Origin: Antiaris toxicaria
Lineage: Eukaryota; Streptophyta; Magnoliopsida; Rosales; Moraceae
NCBI GenBank assembly: GCA_035233585.1
Contig: CP141153.1
Coordinates: forward strand, 40,351,825-40,415,824
DNA length: 64,000 nucleotides
Direction: 5' to 3'
Part shown: piece by piece, positions 1 through 11,383 of the stretch
Numbering within the stretch: the stretch's first letter is position 1
Layout: the number at the start of each line of letters is the position of its first letter
Position numbers and translations under genes: made by a program
Notes under the pieces: generated by a model
Told to the model about the DNA's origin: nothing
What the model saw: only the letters and a program-made list of their open reading frames with translations
Databases searched by the model: none

Positions 1-1921
1 TTTATGGCAGTACCGATGATTATTAGCGCGCTGACTGGGAGGGTCTAAGGAGCGACCTTAGAACATCAGCCTCCACAGCCCTGATATCCTCATAAGATCT
101 GAGAAAAACCTCCACCACTATGTTGGAGGGGCGGCACGCCTTAGTGGTTTCATTACCATCTTTCTTATAATTCCCCACCGGCGACATTCATGTGAATCGT
201 CCCATGGTGGAACCCTTACTGCCCGTAGGTCTTTACATTTATTTCTTTATGTGTGTTTTTAATTAACTGCACTATAGTGCCCTAGCACTTCTCCATAGTG
301 TATTTTAATAATACACTTATTAATTTCTCATTTCATTAGATGAGTTAGTTTAGCTACACCCCTATTGCCCGTAGGACTTTACAAGTTTGTACGAAAAGTA
401 CTTAAATCAATCAAATAGTAATTCATGCTGTAGACATGTAAATATCTGAGCTTACCAAACATTTATCATAGCATCGCGCTATGAAACATTCATATAGCAC
501 ATAAACCTAGACATAACAGATCAATTCATTCGTATAATGAACAACATCAGAATGTTCATAAGTAGACAAATGAATGTTAGAACTTACACATATCACACTT
601 AGACATAATAGTCTATTCATGTTGCAGTCAATTAAATGTTTAAACTTACAGATACTTTCGCTAGCATTTCCTTCCCCGGCTCCGCAGACGTTCCTTTACC
701 GCGTCTGGAATGGGTTCCTATAACTGGAATAACCACGGTTATTCTAAATCTTCATTTCATATTCAAAATTTAGTAAAACATAAAAATTCTACGTTTTATT
801 TCCCGTAAATGGTCTTAGGAATCTAAAATCCCATTTTCCTATTTTACACTAACTCTTGGCAAAATTACCATTTTGCCCCTGATTTGATTTCTCATCATAA
901 ACCTACTTTTTGTTGGTTTAAGACCTAAGTTTAACTTTTATAATTTCATTTTAACTATCCTTAGGCATTCACGGTCCTTTCCGAGTCTTTTGAAAATTTT
1001 TGGTCAAAATGACCATTTTCCCCCTGACGGGTCTCGGGACAGTTATATGCTTACTGTGACTTTTAATAGGATTTTCTAAGCCCAAATATCATAAAATAAT
1101 ATTTCTTAAGCTTTTACACACTTTTACAGCATCCATTGCTGTTCCATAGACGAATATTGGTCATCCGACCCTTGGGTGGTACTATTCTGACACCTAGGAT
1201 CGTTTCTCGTTTTTCTCACGTTTCGGAGCCTTAAATGGGTATTTCACTACTCCTGAAATGTTTGTTATGATAATCCCGAGCCTTAGACACCGAGTAGGCT
1301 CAGGTTTTCATCCTGACCTCAAATTTACCTTTCGTTTCCTAAAATACCCTTGACGTCAGTTTTTCCGTTCTCTTACATTTTCACAACCTCGGAGGGATAG
1401 TTTACTATTCCTCAAAGCTTCATTTTCACATTTTCCGAGCCTAACTTATCGAAGGGTCTCGGTTTCCATTACCGAACACAATTTGCCTCTCGTTTTTCAC
1501 CGAAATGCCCTTAGTGCCGTTTTCAAAATTTCGGCAGCATTTCCGCTAAATTTCTAGGTCTCCGGCGTTTAGGAAACGCCTCAAAACCATCTAACCTATT
1601 TTATTCTATCACGTACTATACCAGAGGCCTAATTTTTATGTAAAACTCAACTTTTTACGTAAAAATTTTCACATTTCCCATACATTTTCTTTTTCTGACA
1701 TTTCAATCATTTTACTCGTTTTTTTTTTCTTTTCTTTTTACAATTTAAATCCAAATTACATACAAATCATTCCAATACATAAATAAGGAATGAAGGGAAA
1801 TGAAATCGCTACCGAAATCATCTCGTCGATGATTGGACGAACCGTTCGGTCTCGGCCGTGCAAACTTTTTGTCTCCGTTCTTCACATTTGGAATCCCAGT
1901 TGGAAATTCTGATGCCGCGGA
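1..1921 (-). repeat. Gypsy family D LTR, left portion (interrupted by copia-1)
   Basis: AT-rich noncoding sequence with the layout seen in the other gypsy LTRs of this window: tracts resembling 'gggtggtactattctgac' near 1168, 'tttcggcagcatttcc' near 1530, and 'cacgtactataccagaggcc' at 1610-1629. It continues on the far side of copia-1 at 12736: the uninterrupted order is seen in the gypsy B LTR near 38705, where 'gatgccgcgga' runs straight into 'tgtgtctgga'. The left end of this LTR lies outside the window. No open frame here looks real. Confidence 0.8.
1917..1921. repeat. Target-site duplication of copia-1, left copy
   Basis: Reads gcgga. The right copy at 12736-12740 reads gcaga (one mismatch, a transition). 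A 5-bp duplication is normal for Ty1/copia integration. Joining the flanks at one copy gives the uninterrupted LTR sequence found near 38705. Confidence 0.8.
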
Positions 1922-2908
1922 CGTAGGAAAATAAATCGGTAAAATAAATTTTTAGATCGTTAAATATCTCATGATGCCGTATACAATAAACCATCAACAA
2001 TTAAAACTCATACCTCAAGGACGCCAATCTACAGGAGGAAAATGGCCGGAGCCTTCAACCAACAAGCCTTCTCTGCTATTCTCCAATTCTCGAATGGCTG
2101 AGTGTGTGGGTACTCTGAACCTCGATCGGTATGCTAGCACTGCTAGTCTTCTTCCGACTACCCAGATCTCTAAAGAACTTATTGTCACAATGAGCTGTGT
2201 AACAATAAGCCTGCTCACCTGAGAGTCTGTGGTCTCAGCGAACTGGAGTGGCAGGACCTCTATTTATAGACCTGCATGAGGTGATTCTCTGAATTCGAAT
2301 TGGATTAGGAAAAGATATTCTCCCTTATCCATAACCATAAAATCTGAAATTTCCATGGGAAAATCCCAACAATAAAATTCGGCCATTTAGGATAAAACCA
2401 ATCCAAATCTAAACAAGATTTTAACTAGAATTTTATCTCCTTTTTTCAACCAAAAATTCAAAAATTACATGGAGAAAATCTCCTAAAAATTTCGGCCACT
2501 TTTAGGATTAGGGAGAATCAAAATTCCACTAGGATTTTCAAGCTTGAATCTTATCTCAACCTTATCCAAAATAACCGAATTTCCTAGGAGATATTCTACA
2601 AAATTTCGACCACTTTCTGGGGAGGAGAGAATCCAAATTCAACTGGGATTGAAACTTGAATTTTTTCTTTGAACCTTATCCACAAAAACCGAAATTCCAT
2701 TGAGGATAATTCTCAAAATTTCATCCACTATTTGTTAGGATTTGGATTCAAAATTCAAGTAGGATTCTAACAAGATTATCCTCTCCAAATCCAACTCAAA
2801 TTCGAATTTCAAATCTTGTGATTTTTCCATAACAAATTCGAATCCTACTTGGACTGTGATTCAAAATTTGAATTTCAAATTTCAAATTCGAATTTCAAAT
2901 ACAAATTT

Positions 2909-2973
<65 letters not shown>

Positions 2974-4331
2974 AAAATTCGAATTTCAAATTTCAAAATT
3001 CAAAATTCAAATTTCAAAATTCAAATTTCAAAATCCACAAAACAGTTGTGTTTCAAATTCTCGTTCTCATGGATAATTTTCTACAACTCCAATCCAATCT
3101 CAAATAAAATCATGGCAACTTTATTTGGAATTCGAATAATTGTGTACTCTATTATCCAAAACAAAATCTGAATCCAACCGGAGAGAATCTTGTCTACCAT
3201 CCTAATCCTGTGTCATCACCATCCATGCATAATATACCAGCCAAGAGCATACACAAATCAATTTGTCAAACGTTAAGGAATTATGTGGAGCTAGTAGAGG
3301 GACTGATTGGACATATATAATCGGGCTCCCGTGCTTCCATATAATCATCATTCTGTACCGAACAATTCAATCATATGATCACTAAATTCAGAGTCACACC
3401 ACTATAAACCTGAAACTGAACTCCCAATTATATACCGTATTGCATAAGCCTGTGACGAGCTACTATCCAATGACCTTGTCATATATGCAAAACCGTCATA
3501 TGATATCCATGATCAGCCTTAGGTCAACATCCGTTTAATCCTACTAATTAGGCTATCTTAAAGTTCCATTATACTACCGAATTAAGAAAATGATTATTCA
3601 CTATATGTGAATAAGAAGTCATCTGCCCAGCAGACGACCCAAGACCTTGTCCATTTTCACATTCAGTATAATGCCTTTAAGAGGATACCTTTAACTCCTT
3701 AGAGCTATGATTCTGATATCTGCAAACAAACCCTTCATCGTATACAAGTCATGCACCCAACGAACCGGTCTATAAGCTTACTACCTCTGAGACACTTTAG
3801 CCATTGGAACATCAAAGTACACAAGTCATATACATGAAGTAGTTCATTTACTCAGGATTAAGGTTATTGCACAATGAACGTCAAAAGCAGATTGATCCAC
3901 TCATAGCGGACTATGTAGATCAATCATGCTTTAGTCCTGGTCTAATATGTCACCACCAAGTAGCATATCTATGTCTCTACTTGGGAGTCCAGCTCCAGAC
4001 AGTCAAGACAAACCGTCCCCTCCAAGGCTTTAGACAACATAATAGTCTTAACATGAGTTAGATGCTCGGTCTAACCCCATAGACTACAGACCATAGTTTA
4101 GACCGCTTACTTTAGAATATTATCTTCTCGCATACAAAAGTCCATTGCATGCAACGTTCTAACAGTTTTAACACAAGCAATCAGTGAGCCATATTTGCTT
4201 ACATTTACTTTAACATGTAAATAAATCGAGGACAGATAGCAATGTAATGAATAACCTCTATGTATAATTTTATTATCCAGTTCAAAATAAATACATCAAA
4301 ATGTCTCTAATGCTTAGGGCATTTCCAAACA
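1922..4331 (-). repeat. 3' LTR of copia-1 (left LTR)
   Basis: Matches 10281-12735 over nearly its full length. On the minus strand it starts TGTTTGGAAATGCCC (4331 downward; the other LTR has TGTTAGG) and ends ...TTTTCCTACG; the other LTR ends in the canonical ...CCTACA. Near 1941 it lacks a block of about 36 bp that the right LTR has (around 10300-10335), and its internal TTCAAAT array is shorter. These indels and scattered point differences show the insertion is not recent. Confidence 0.93.
2862..3034. repeat. TTCAAATTTGAA-type low-complexity array in copia-1 left LTR
   Basis: About 173 bp built from irregular 10-13 bp units of the type aaatttcaaattcgaatttc. The matching array in the other LTR (11249-11451) is about 30 bp longer, so it has changed length since insertion. 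Translated frames here give only repetitive Phe/Lys/Gln/Ile/Ser/Asn strings, which are by-products of the repeat. Confidence 0.9.
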
Positions 4332-4346
4332 ATCTCCCACTTGCCC
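4332..4346 (-). other. Polypurine tract of copia-1
   Basis: On the minus strand this reads gggcaagtgggagat directly before the 3' LTR, the usual copia plus-strand primer (AAGTGGGAGA). It directly follows the TAG stop of the RNase H frame. Confidence 0.9.
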
Positions 4347-5188
4347 TAAGCCAGTAGATGTGCCATGTTATGCATCCCCATCGCCTCTACATGCCTCTCA
4401 AAGCTTCTAGCTACCAACGTCTTAGTAAAGGGATCGGCAATGTTGTCCTCGGACACGATCTTACATACATCCACTTGTCCTGTGTCCACATGCCCTCTAA
4501 TAATGTGATACCTCCGATCTATGTGTTTGGTCCTCTTATGGTGCCTAGATTCTCTTGTGTTGGCAATAGCCCCTGTGTTATCACAGTAAAGTGTGATAGG
4601 CTTGTCAACACCCCGAATGACCTCAAGGTTTCTAAAGAACTTGCGGAGCCAAACTGCTTCTTTAGATGCCTCAGCCGTAGCCACATACTCAGCCTCCATA
4701 GTAAAGTCAGCTGTGCAGCCCTGCTTCATGCTCCTCCACACAATGGCACCTCCTCCGAGCAAGAACACTGATCCAGATGTCGATTTCCTCGAATCCTTGC
4801 AAGTCTGGAAGTCTGAGTCAGTGTATCCTATGGGTGTTAGGTCCCCTCCAGAATACACCAGCATATAATCCCTCGTTCTCTTAAGATACTTGAGTATATG
4901 CTTTATTGCTTGCCAGTGCTTGGTTCCAGGATTCGCTTGATATCGACTTGCCATACCAACTGCAAAACATACGTCTGGGCGAGTGCAAAGCATACCGTAC
5001 ATAAGGCTAGCCACAGCGGATGCATAAGGGACCTTACTCACACGCTCTCTTTTTTTCGATGTCTTCGGACAGTCATCCAATGAAAGAGTTAGACCGGTAA
5101 TAGAAGGTTGTGAGCCTTTCTTTGCCTTTTGCATTGTATATTTCTCAATTATTTTATCTATGTATGAAGCTTGGGATAACGCTATCAT
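4346..5188 (-). pseudogene. Copia-1 pol, C-terminal part: end of RT and RNase H
   Basis: An open stretch of 280 codons closing in TAG at 4346-4348. RNase H degrades the RNA strand of the DNA/RNA hybrid during reverse transcription. Likely catalytic acids are visible: D124 in YTDSD, E165 in EAEYVA, D203 in CDNTGA, D252 in ADPFTK. The Ty1/copia signatures SRYQANPGTKHW (81-92) and HHKRTKHIDRRYH (216-228) are present. It is in frame with the RT block upstream (5237-5743), from which a stop at 5234-5236 separates it. The first Met is just the first one after that stop, not a true start. Confidence 0.93.
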
Positions 5189-5236
5189 TTTGTTCTTTCG
5201 ATCTCTGAAGAGACGAATGCCTAAAACATAATTAGC

Positions 5237-5743
5237 TTATCCCAAGTCCTTCATGTCAAACTGTTGGTGTAACCAAAGCTTGACCGATGATAAGTTCCCT
5301 ACATCATTCCCAATGAGTAGTATATCATCGACATAGAGTATCAGAAAGACCACTTTTCCATCCTTAATATGTTTATAAACACAGGGTTCATCAACGTTCT
5401 GCTCAAAACCAAATGTCTTAATCGCTTGATCAAACCTCTGGTTCCATGAGCGGGATGCTTGCTTTAATCCATAAATGGATCTAAGCAACTTGCAGACTTT
5501 CCTTTCTTGGCCTTTCGCTACGAACCCTTCGGGCTGTATCATATAGATACACTCTTCAAGATGGCCATTCAAGAATGCCGTCTTGACATCCATTTGCCAG
5601 ATCTCGTAATCGAGAGCCGCAGTAATGGACAGAAGAATACGGATCGACTTCAGCATAGCAACAGGCGAAAAGGTTTCATCGTAATCGATTCCAGCCTTTT
5701 GCGTGCACCCCTTTGCAACCAGTCTAGCTTTGAAAGTTTCCAC
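5237..5743 (-). pseudogene. Copia-1 pol: reverse transcriptase core
   Basis: 168 codons covering palm and fingers of a Ty1/copia reverse transcriptase (RVT_2 type). Seen: KARLVAKG (5-12), first catalytic Asp in QMDVKTAFLNG (D52), IYGLKQASR (90-98), and the YVDD box at 137-140. It is in the same frame as 5777-6166 and 4346-5188, so one gene has been split by stops at about 5774-5776 and 5234-5236. It copies element RNA into DNA in virus-like particles in this family. Confidence 0.94.
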
Positions 5744-5776
5744 TCTCCCTTCCGCATCCTTCTTTCTTTTGTAGAC

Positions 5777-6198
5777 CTATTTGCATCCAATGGGTTTTAT
5801 CTCATCCGGCAAATCTACAAGTTCCCAAACAGAGTTGGATTTCATAGAATCCATCTCGTTGTTCATAGCCTGTTTCCAAGATTTAGAATCAACATCATTT
5901 ACAGCTTCATCATAGGTGACCGGATCATCATCATGCTCATGAGCCTCGGCCAGGTATACCTCAGCATCATACATAAAGAAATTAGGTTTCTTCGAAACCC
6001 TCCTACTACGACGAGGCACCCTAAATTGTTGATCATCTGCAGGTCTTTCACTGGAACTCAGACTTGCGTCCAAGATCAAAATCTGTGGAGCAGTTCTTTC
6101 ACCCGATAACTCCTCTAGCACCACTTTGCTTCGAGGCTTAAAGTCATTCATGTGACTTTCCTCCAAGAATGTCGCATGGGTCGAGACAATGACTTTTT
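5777..6198 (-). pseudogene. Copia-1 pol: integrase-RT linker and RT start
   Basis: Reads ...MNDFKPRSKVVLEELSGERT... then EAVNDVDSKSWKQAMNNEMDS, the conserved lead-in to Ty1/copia RT. The frame closes at 5774-5776, where the family normally continues into the KARLVAKG block. Upstream, the frame change lies in a T run at 6193-6198: six T here against five in copia-2 (near 21353). That single extra base moves the polyprotein out of the integrase frame. Confidence 0.9.
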
Positions 6199-7634
6199 TG
6201 TTCCTTCGGGTTATAGAACAGACCTCCTTTAGTTCCTTTTAGATACCCTACAAACATGCACAATTCTGATCTTGGTTCCAACTTTTTTGCATCCCCATCC
6301 AGTACATGTGCCGGGCAGCCCCATATTCTCATATGTCCAAGGGAGGGCTTCTTGCCACGCCACAATTCATACAGAGTTCTAGGAATTGATTTGCTTGGAA
6401 ACTGGTTCAGAATATAGCATGCCGTTTGTAAAGCATATCCCCAAAATGATAATGGCAGCGTTGAATAACTCATCATGGACCGTACCATATCCAATAAGGT
6501 CCTGTTTCTCCTTTCGGCTACACCATTCTGTTGTGGAGTACCAGGTGCAGTCAATTGGGATAATATCCCGTTCTCTATGAGATGTCCTAGAAATTCTTCG
6601 GAGAGGTATTCGCCACCTCGATCAGATTGAAGTGTCTTTATGGATCTATCCAATTGCTTTTCCACTTCCGCACGATACTCTTTAAACATGTCAAAGGTTT
6701 CGCTCTTGCGGTGCATCAGATACACATATCCATACCTCGAGTAATCATCTATGAAAGAGACATAATACTCGAACCCTCCTCGTGCTGTGACGTTCATGGG
6801 GCCACATACGTCAGTGTGCACAATTTCTAAGAGCTCCTGAGCCCTTGTACCCTTAGCTCCAAAAGACCTCTTAGTCATCTTACTCTCTAGACAAGACTCA
6901 CATTGGGGAAGACATACCTCCTCCAGAGATTCCAGAGGACCATCTTTTACCAATCTTTGAATCCTATCTTGATTAATATGACCAAGTCTTAAATGCCAAA
7001 GATACGCCTTGTTAGAGTGAGAAACTTTCAACCTTTTAGAGTTATCTATTAATTCAGTGTCAAGTAGTGAGTACATCTTTGGTTTGATCAAATATAGGTT
7101 TCCATCCATCCATCTAGAACAGATAAAAGACTTATTTCTACGAATATCAACTCTTTTACTAAAAGAAACTGAATAAGAATCCTTTATTAAACAAGCTATC
7201 GATATAAGGTTCCTCCTAAAGTTAGGAACATAAACACAGTCTTTCAATAAAATAAACCTAAATTGATCAAAATAAAGGTAAACATCTCCCACTGCCTCAG
7301 CCACCACAAAGCTACCATCTCCAGTCCGCAACGAGAGGCTCCTATCATGTAGACTTCTCGTTTCCATGAACCCCTGCATAGAAACACAAACATGATTAGT
7401 GGCACCCGAATCAATGACCCAAGTGTCTTTCGATTCTTCCACCAAACACGCTTCTAAGTAATGAAGTTCCTTACCTTCCTTGCCCTTGGCGGCTAGGAAT
7501 TCCTGGCAAGCCTTCTTAAAGTGACCTGCCTTCCCACAATGGGAGCATTTGGACTTTTTAGGGTCCTTTGGCTTCTTGTTCTTGTTCTTCTTCTTCCCGT
7601 CCGAGATAGGAGGATTAGAAGAACTTGAAGCCAC
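6144..7634 (-). pseudogene. Copia-1 nucleocapsid zinc knuckle, protease, integrase
   Basis: A 496-codon open stretch. In order: basic linker; CCHC knuckle (C30, C33, H38, C43) that binds RNA; aspartic protease DSGA at 75-78; pre-integrase HHCC zinc site (H214, H219, C245, C248); integrase DD35E core with D275, D338 and E374 all present and correct spacing; then the LSFWGYAL and GHMRIWGCPAHV blocks. The last 17 or so codons, after LFYNPKEQK, are out of frame because of the homopolymer change at 6193-6198. A TAA at 7635-7637 cuts it off from gag in the same frame, so the apparent start is a GTG inside the protein. Confidence 0.95.
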
Positions 7635-8321
7635 TTACTTCGTATTTGGCCTCTTCCTCTTCTGTGAGGGATTGGAAGATTCCGCCAAATTGGCCTCTCC
7701 TTTAGGTCGGACCGCATCCTCATCCCTGATCATCTGCTCATAAGCCTGTAGTTGCTTAATGAGCTCGGTTAGTCCTAACTCCTTTGTCACCAGATTGTAT
7801 GCAGCCTTAAACCCCACAAAATCTTTAGACAGAGTCTTGAACACCATCTCTATCTGGGTGTTGTAGTCCAATTCAGCATCATTCTCGACAGCCTCAGTAA
7901 AGAATCACATTAGAGTGATCATATGGTCCTTCACAGGAGTACTCGCCTTTTGCTTAGAGTTCATAATGCTAGTGATAGCGGACTGTCGAGCCAGTTTTTC
8001 TTGGCCTCCAAACATGTCCTCCAGATTGTCGATGATCTCCCTAGCAACTTGAAAAGTCTCATGCTGCTTTTATAAAGCACTCGTCATGCTAGCAAGAATG
8101 TAGCATCGAGCAATCTCATTAGATTCTCTCCAACGATTATAGGCAACCGGGACCTCCTCAAGTGGTGTGTCAGGTTTGCGCCCAGGTGGGCATGGTTCGT
8201 CCAGTACGAACTTGTGTCTCTCGCAGCTGAGAACTATTAATAGATTTCTTTTCCAATCTTTATAATTATCGCCATTCAACTTATTTTCAGTAAGTATCGA
8301 AATGAGGGGTGTCGGTGACAT
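7635..8321 (-). pseudogene. Copia-1 gag (capsid region), broken by stops
   Basis: The likely start is the ATG at 8319-8321 (MSPTPLISILTENKLNGDNY...), as copia Gag proteins often begin near an 'LTENKLNGDNYKDWKR' motif; an upstream in-frame Met at 8399 is less convincing. Stops in the same frame lie just below 8070, near 7900 and at 7635-7637. The downstream part (7638-7871) has the helical MVFKTLSKDFVGFKAAYNL segment and a basic tail. Gag forms the particle shell. It is in frame with the zinc knuckle and protease downstream, so Gag and Pol were one reading frame. Confidence 0.9.
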
Positions 8322-10266
8322 TTTGAACTGAAATAAAATTATACTAGATATCATTACAAAGCCCAAGCAAATATACAAATAATTTAGCAAATAAAACATA
8401 CAAGTATGTTCCTACATGAAACTTGAAAAACATGTAGCATTGTAACGGTAATTCTCAGCACCTATTGCCCCAAGCCACCGAGGGGTGGTCATGAAAACAA
8501 ATAGCCGGAACATGGACCCCGTCCAATTAATATATGTTGCCTTAAATCCTCCAAGGTTAAGACATATATTAATAACCGCATATTTGGCCACCAGTTTAGT
8601 TAACAGAGCTTCTAGGGAAGGTTAATAACTAAACGAGTCTTGACTGTATAACCATTGTTTACGTAGCCCGATCCACGTCCTACCAAGCCACCGAGGGGTG
8701 GTCATGAATAGGATCGTACCCGAACACGTTTGCCGCATAGGGGATCCAATCTAGTATACCGGTGGCGATAAACACCTACCGAGGGGTGTGGTCAGGGCAG
8801 AATTGACACGAGGCGTTACCATACTTTCACATATGGATCAACAATGGAGGCCGTGGGTTTTGTTTGAAACCCTCTCCCACTCAATATTTCAAAAAACATG
8901 CATGTTTTGACAAATTATGTATGATCAATGTAGTATGAGCGGCACTCACCTATCCTATATGACATGTTATCAAATATGCGTATAAAACATCCACCAATAC
9001 ATATTTATACATCCATGACATATCACAGAAAAATTGATTGACAGAAAAAACTAGCCATGGTTCCATCCTAGAACAAAGAAAATAAAGATTACAAAATTTC
9101 ATCCAAAGCATTCTTTGGGTCTTGAATTTTGTTCCGTCTTCTTGTATCCATCTTTATGTAGCCTCTCCATTTATTTCTCATCCCAAGAATCATTTAAAAT
9201 TTAAATCTCCAAAAATTTAAATTTCAAATTCAAATTCCAAATTCGAATTTCAAATTTAAGTTTCAAATTAAAACTTTAAACAATTTTAAACATCATGTGT
9301 AATAATATGTAATTTCAAAAATTTCAAATTTTCAATTACATATGTTTAAACATGATTTAATATTAAGTCTCAAATTTAAAAATCAAAATTTTTTGATTTT
9401 TTTAAACTGTCGCACCGCCGCCCCCAAAGGCGGCTGCTGCCATGGGCAGCCACCAGCCCCGGAGGGGCTAGCAGCCTACGGCCGCCCCCTATGTGCAGCC
9501 TTGCCGGGCTGCAGGCCAAGCCTGCAGCGCCAGGCTGCATGCCCAGGCTAGGCGCAGCAGCCAGCAGCCACAAGCTGCACGCCCAGGCTGTGGTCGGCCT
9601 TGGGCAGGCCACGGCCAACCTCGGCTGCAGGCAAAGCCTGCGGCCGTGGGTGGTTATGGCCTGCACAGGGGCTGCCGCAGCCCCATCCTACCCGAGGGTA
9701 GGGATTGCAGCCCTACCAAGGGACGTCGGCCTATCCCGAGGGGTCGTGTCTCGATTTTCATGCCATATTCCAATTTACCTATTAGGATCTCCAAAAATTA
9801 ATTTGAATCCCAATTAAATTGAAATTTTCCACACAATCAAAATTTCAATCTTTAAATCAAATTTAACTTTTGGGAAAAATAAATCACGGTCTTCAATCTT
9901 CAATCTCCTCCAAGAATAATTACAAAAAGTTTCCTAAACCGTTTCCAGTGTACAAAATTCTAACCATAAAAAATCTAAGAGACAAAAAATTAAAATCCAT
10001 GGGAAAATTACAGTGTTAATAAACTGCTCCCATGGTTACATAAAAATTCCTAGATACAATTTTTCTAAATTTTAAGGAACCATAACCGGCATAAACAAGC
10101 ATTCTTATAATAATTCAGAAAATTAAAATAACCACATACTTTATACATAATCTATGATAACAACATAAAGGAACCCTAGAATGCCACTCTCTAAATATCA
10201 AATCCATACATAAATAAAAAGACTAAGTAATTGTCTAATTTATGTACATGGCATAGTCATGAGATG
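8322..10266 (-). other. Long untranslated leader of copia-1
   Basis: Nearly 2 kb between primer site and gag with no credible gene. It holds three hairpin-like repeats (8475-8488, 8688-8701, about 8773-8792) built on CCACCgaggGGTGG, a TTCAAAT-rich stretch near 9200-9260 like the LTR array, and a GC-rich island at 9411-9753. A leader of this length is large for a copia element; it could carry dimerisation or packaging signals, which is inference. Confidence 0.75.
9411..9753. repeat. GC-rich low-complexity island in copia-1 leader
   Basis: About 340 bp made mainly of Ala/Gly/Pro-like GCC, CTG and CAG runs (for example gctgcaggccaagcctgcag) in an otherwise AT-rich element, with recurring 'cagcc' and 'ggctgc' units. 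Both strands are open in several frames, but the predicted peptides are low-complexity and differ in every frame, so I do not call a gene. It may be a captured host fragment or an expanded repeat. Confidence 0.75.
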
Positions 10267-10278
10267 GCTCTGATACCA
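10267..10278 (-). other. Primer-binding site of copia-1 (initiator-Met tRNA)
   Basis: On the minus strand TGGTATCAGAGC, two nucleotides after the LTR end, matches the 3' end complement of plant initiator methionine tRNA, the usual copia primer. Confidence 0.93.
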
Positions 10279-10280
10279 AT

Positions 10281-11352
10281 TGTAGGAAAATAAATCGGTA
10301 AAAACGTATCAGAGTGGCACAGCGGAACAATAAAAATTTTTCAGATCGTTAAATATCTCATGATGCCATATACAACAAGCCAACAACAATTAAAACTAAC
10401 ACCTCAAGGATGCCAATGTGTAGGAGGAGAATGACCGGAGGCTTCAACCAACTAGCCTTCTCTACTATTTTTCAATTCCCGAATGGCTGAGTGTGTGGGC
10501 ACTCTGAACCTCGATTGGTATGCTAGCACTGCTAGTCTTCTTCCGACCACCCAGATCTCTAAAGAACTTATTGTCACGATGAGCTGTGCAACAATAAGCC
10601 TGCCCACCTGAGAGTCTGTGGTTTCAGCGAACTGGAGTAGCAGGACCTCTATTTATAGACCTACATGAGGTGATTCTCTGAATTCGAATTGGATTAGGAA
10701 AAGATATTCTCCCTTATCCATAACCATAAAATCTGAATTTTCCATGGGAAAATCCCAACAATAAAATTCGGCCATTTAGGATAAATCCAATCCAAATCTA
10801 AACAAGATTTTAACTAGAATTTTATCTCCTTTTTTCAACCAAAAATTCAAAAATTACATGGAGAAAATCTCCTAAAAATTTCGGCCACTTTTAGGATAAG
10901 GGAGAATCAAAATTCCACTAGGATTTTCAAGCTTGAATCTTATCTCAACCTTATCCAAAATAACCGAATTTCCTAGGAGATATTCTCCAAAATTTCGGCC
11001 ACTTTCTGGGGAGGAGAGAATCCAAATTCAACTGGGATTGAAACTTGAATTTTTTCTTTGAACCTTATCCACAAAAATCGAAATTCCATTAAGGATAATC
11101 CTCAAAATTTCATCTACTATTTGTTAGGATTTGGATTCAAAATTCAAGTAGGATTCTAACAAGATTATCCTCTCCAAATCCAACTCAAATTTGAATTTCA
11201 AACCTTGTGATTTTTCCACAACAAATTCGAATCCTACTTGGACTGTGATTCAAAATTTGAAATTTGAATTTCAAATTCAAATTGAATTTCAAATTTCAAA
11301 TTTCAAATTTCAAATTTCAAATTTAAATTTCAAATTCGAATTTCAAATTCGA

Positions 11353-11383
<31 letters not shown>

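Noticed and set aside
2849..3107. Two overlapping open frames of about 80 codons rich in Phe, Lys, Gln, Asn, Ile and Ser
   Set aside because: They are translations of the TTCAAAT low-complexity array in the copia LTR; a similar frame occurs in the other LTR (11191-11385), and neither has coding character.
9342..9817. Four overlapping open frames on both strands (Ala/Gly/Arg/Pro-rich peptides)
   Set aside because: Open on both strands because the GC-rich repeat has few stop codons; peptides are low-complexity and mutually unrelated, with no domain recognised.
10267..10280. tRNA-like sequence (gctctgatacca) considered as a tRNA gene fragment
   Set aside because: Only the 12-base primer complement is present, at the exact place expected for a primer-binding site; no cloverleaf surrounds it. 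The same holds at 46673 and in the 32394-32639 array.
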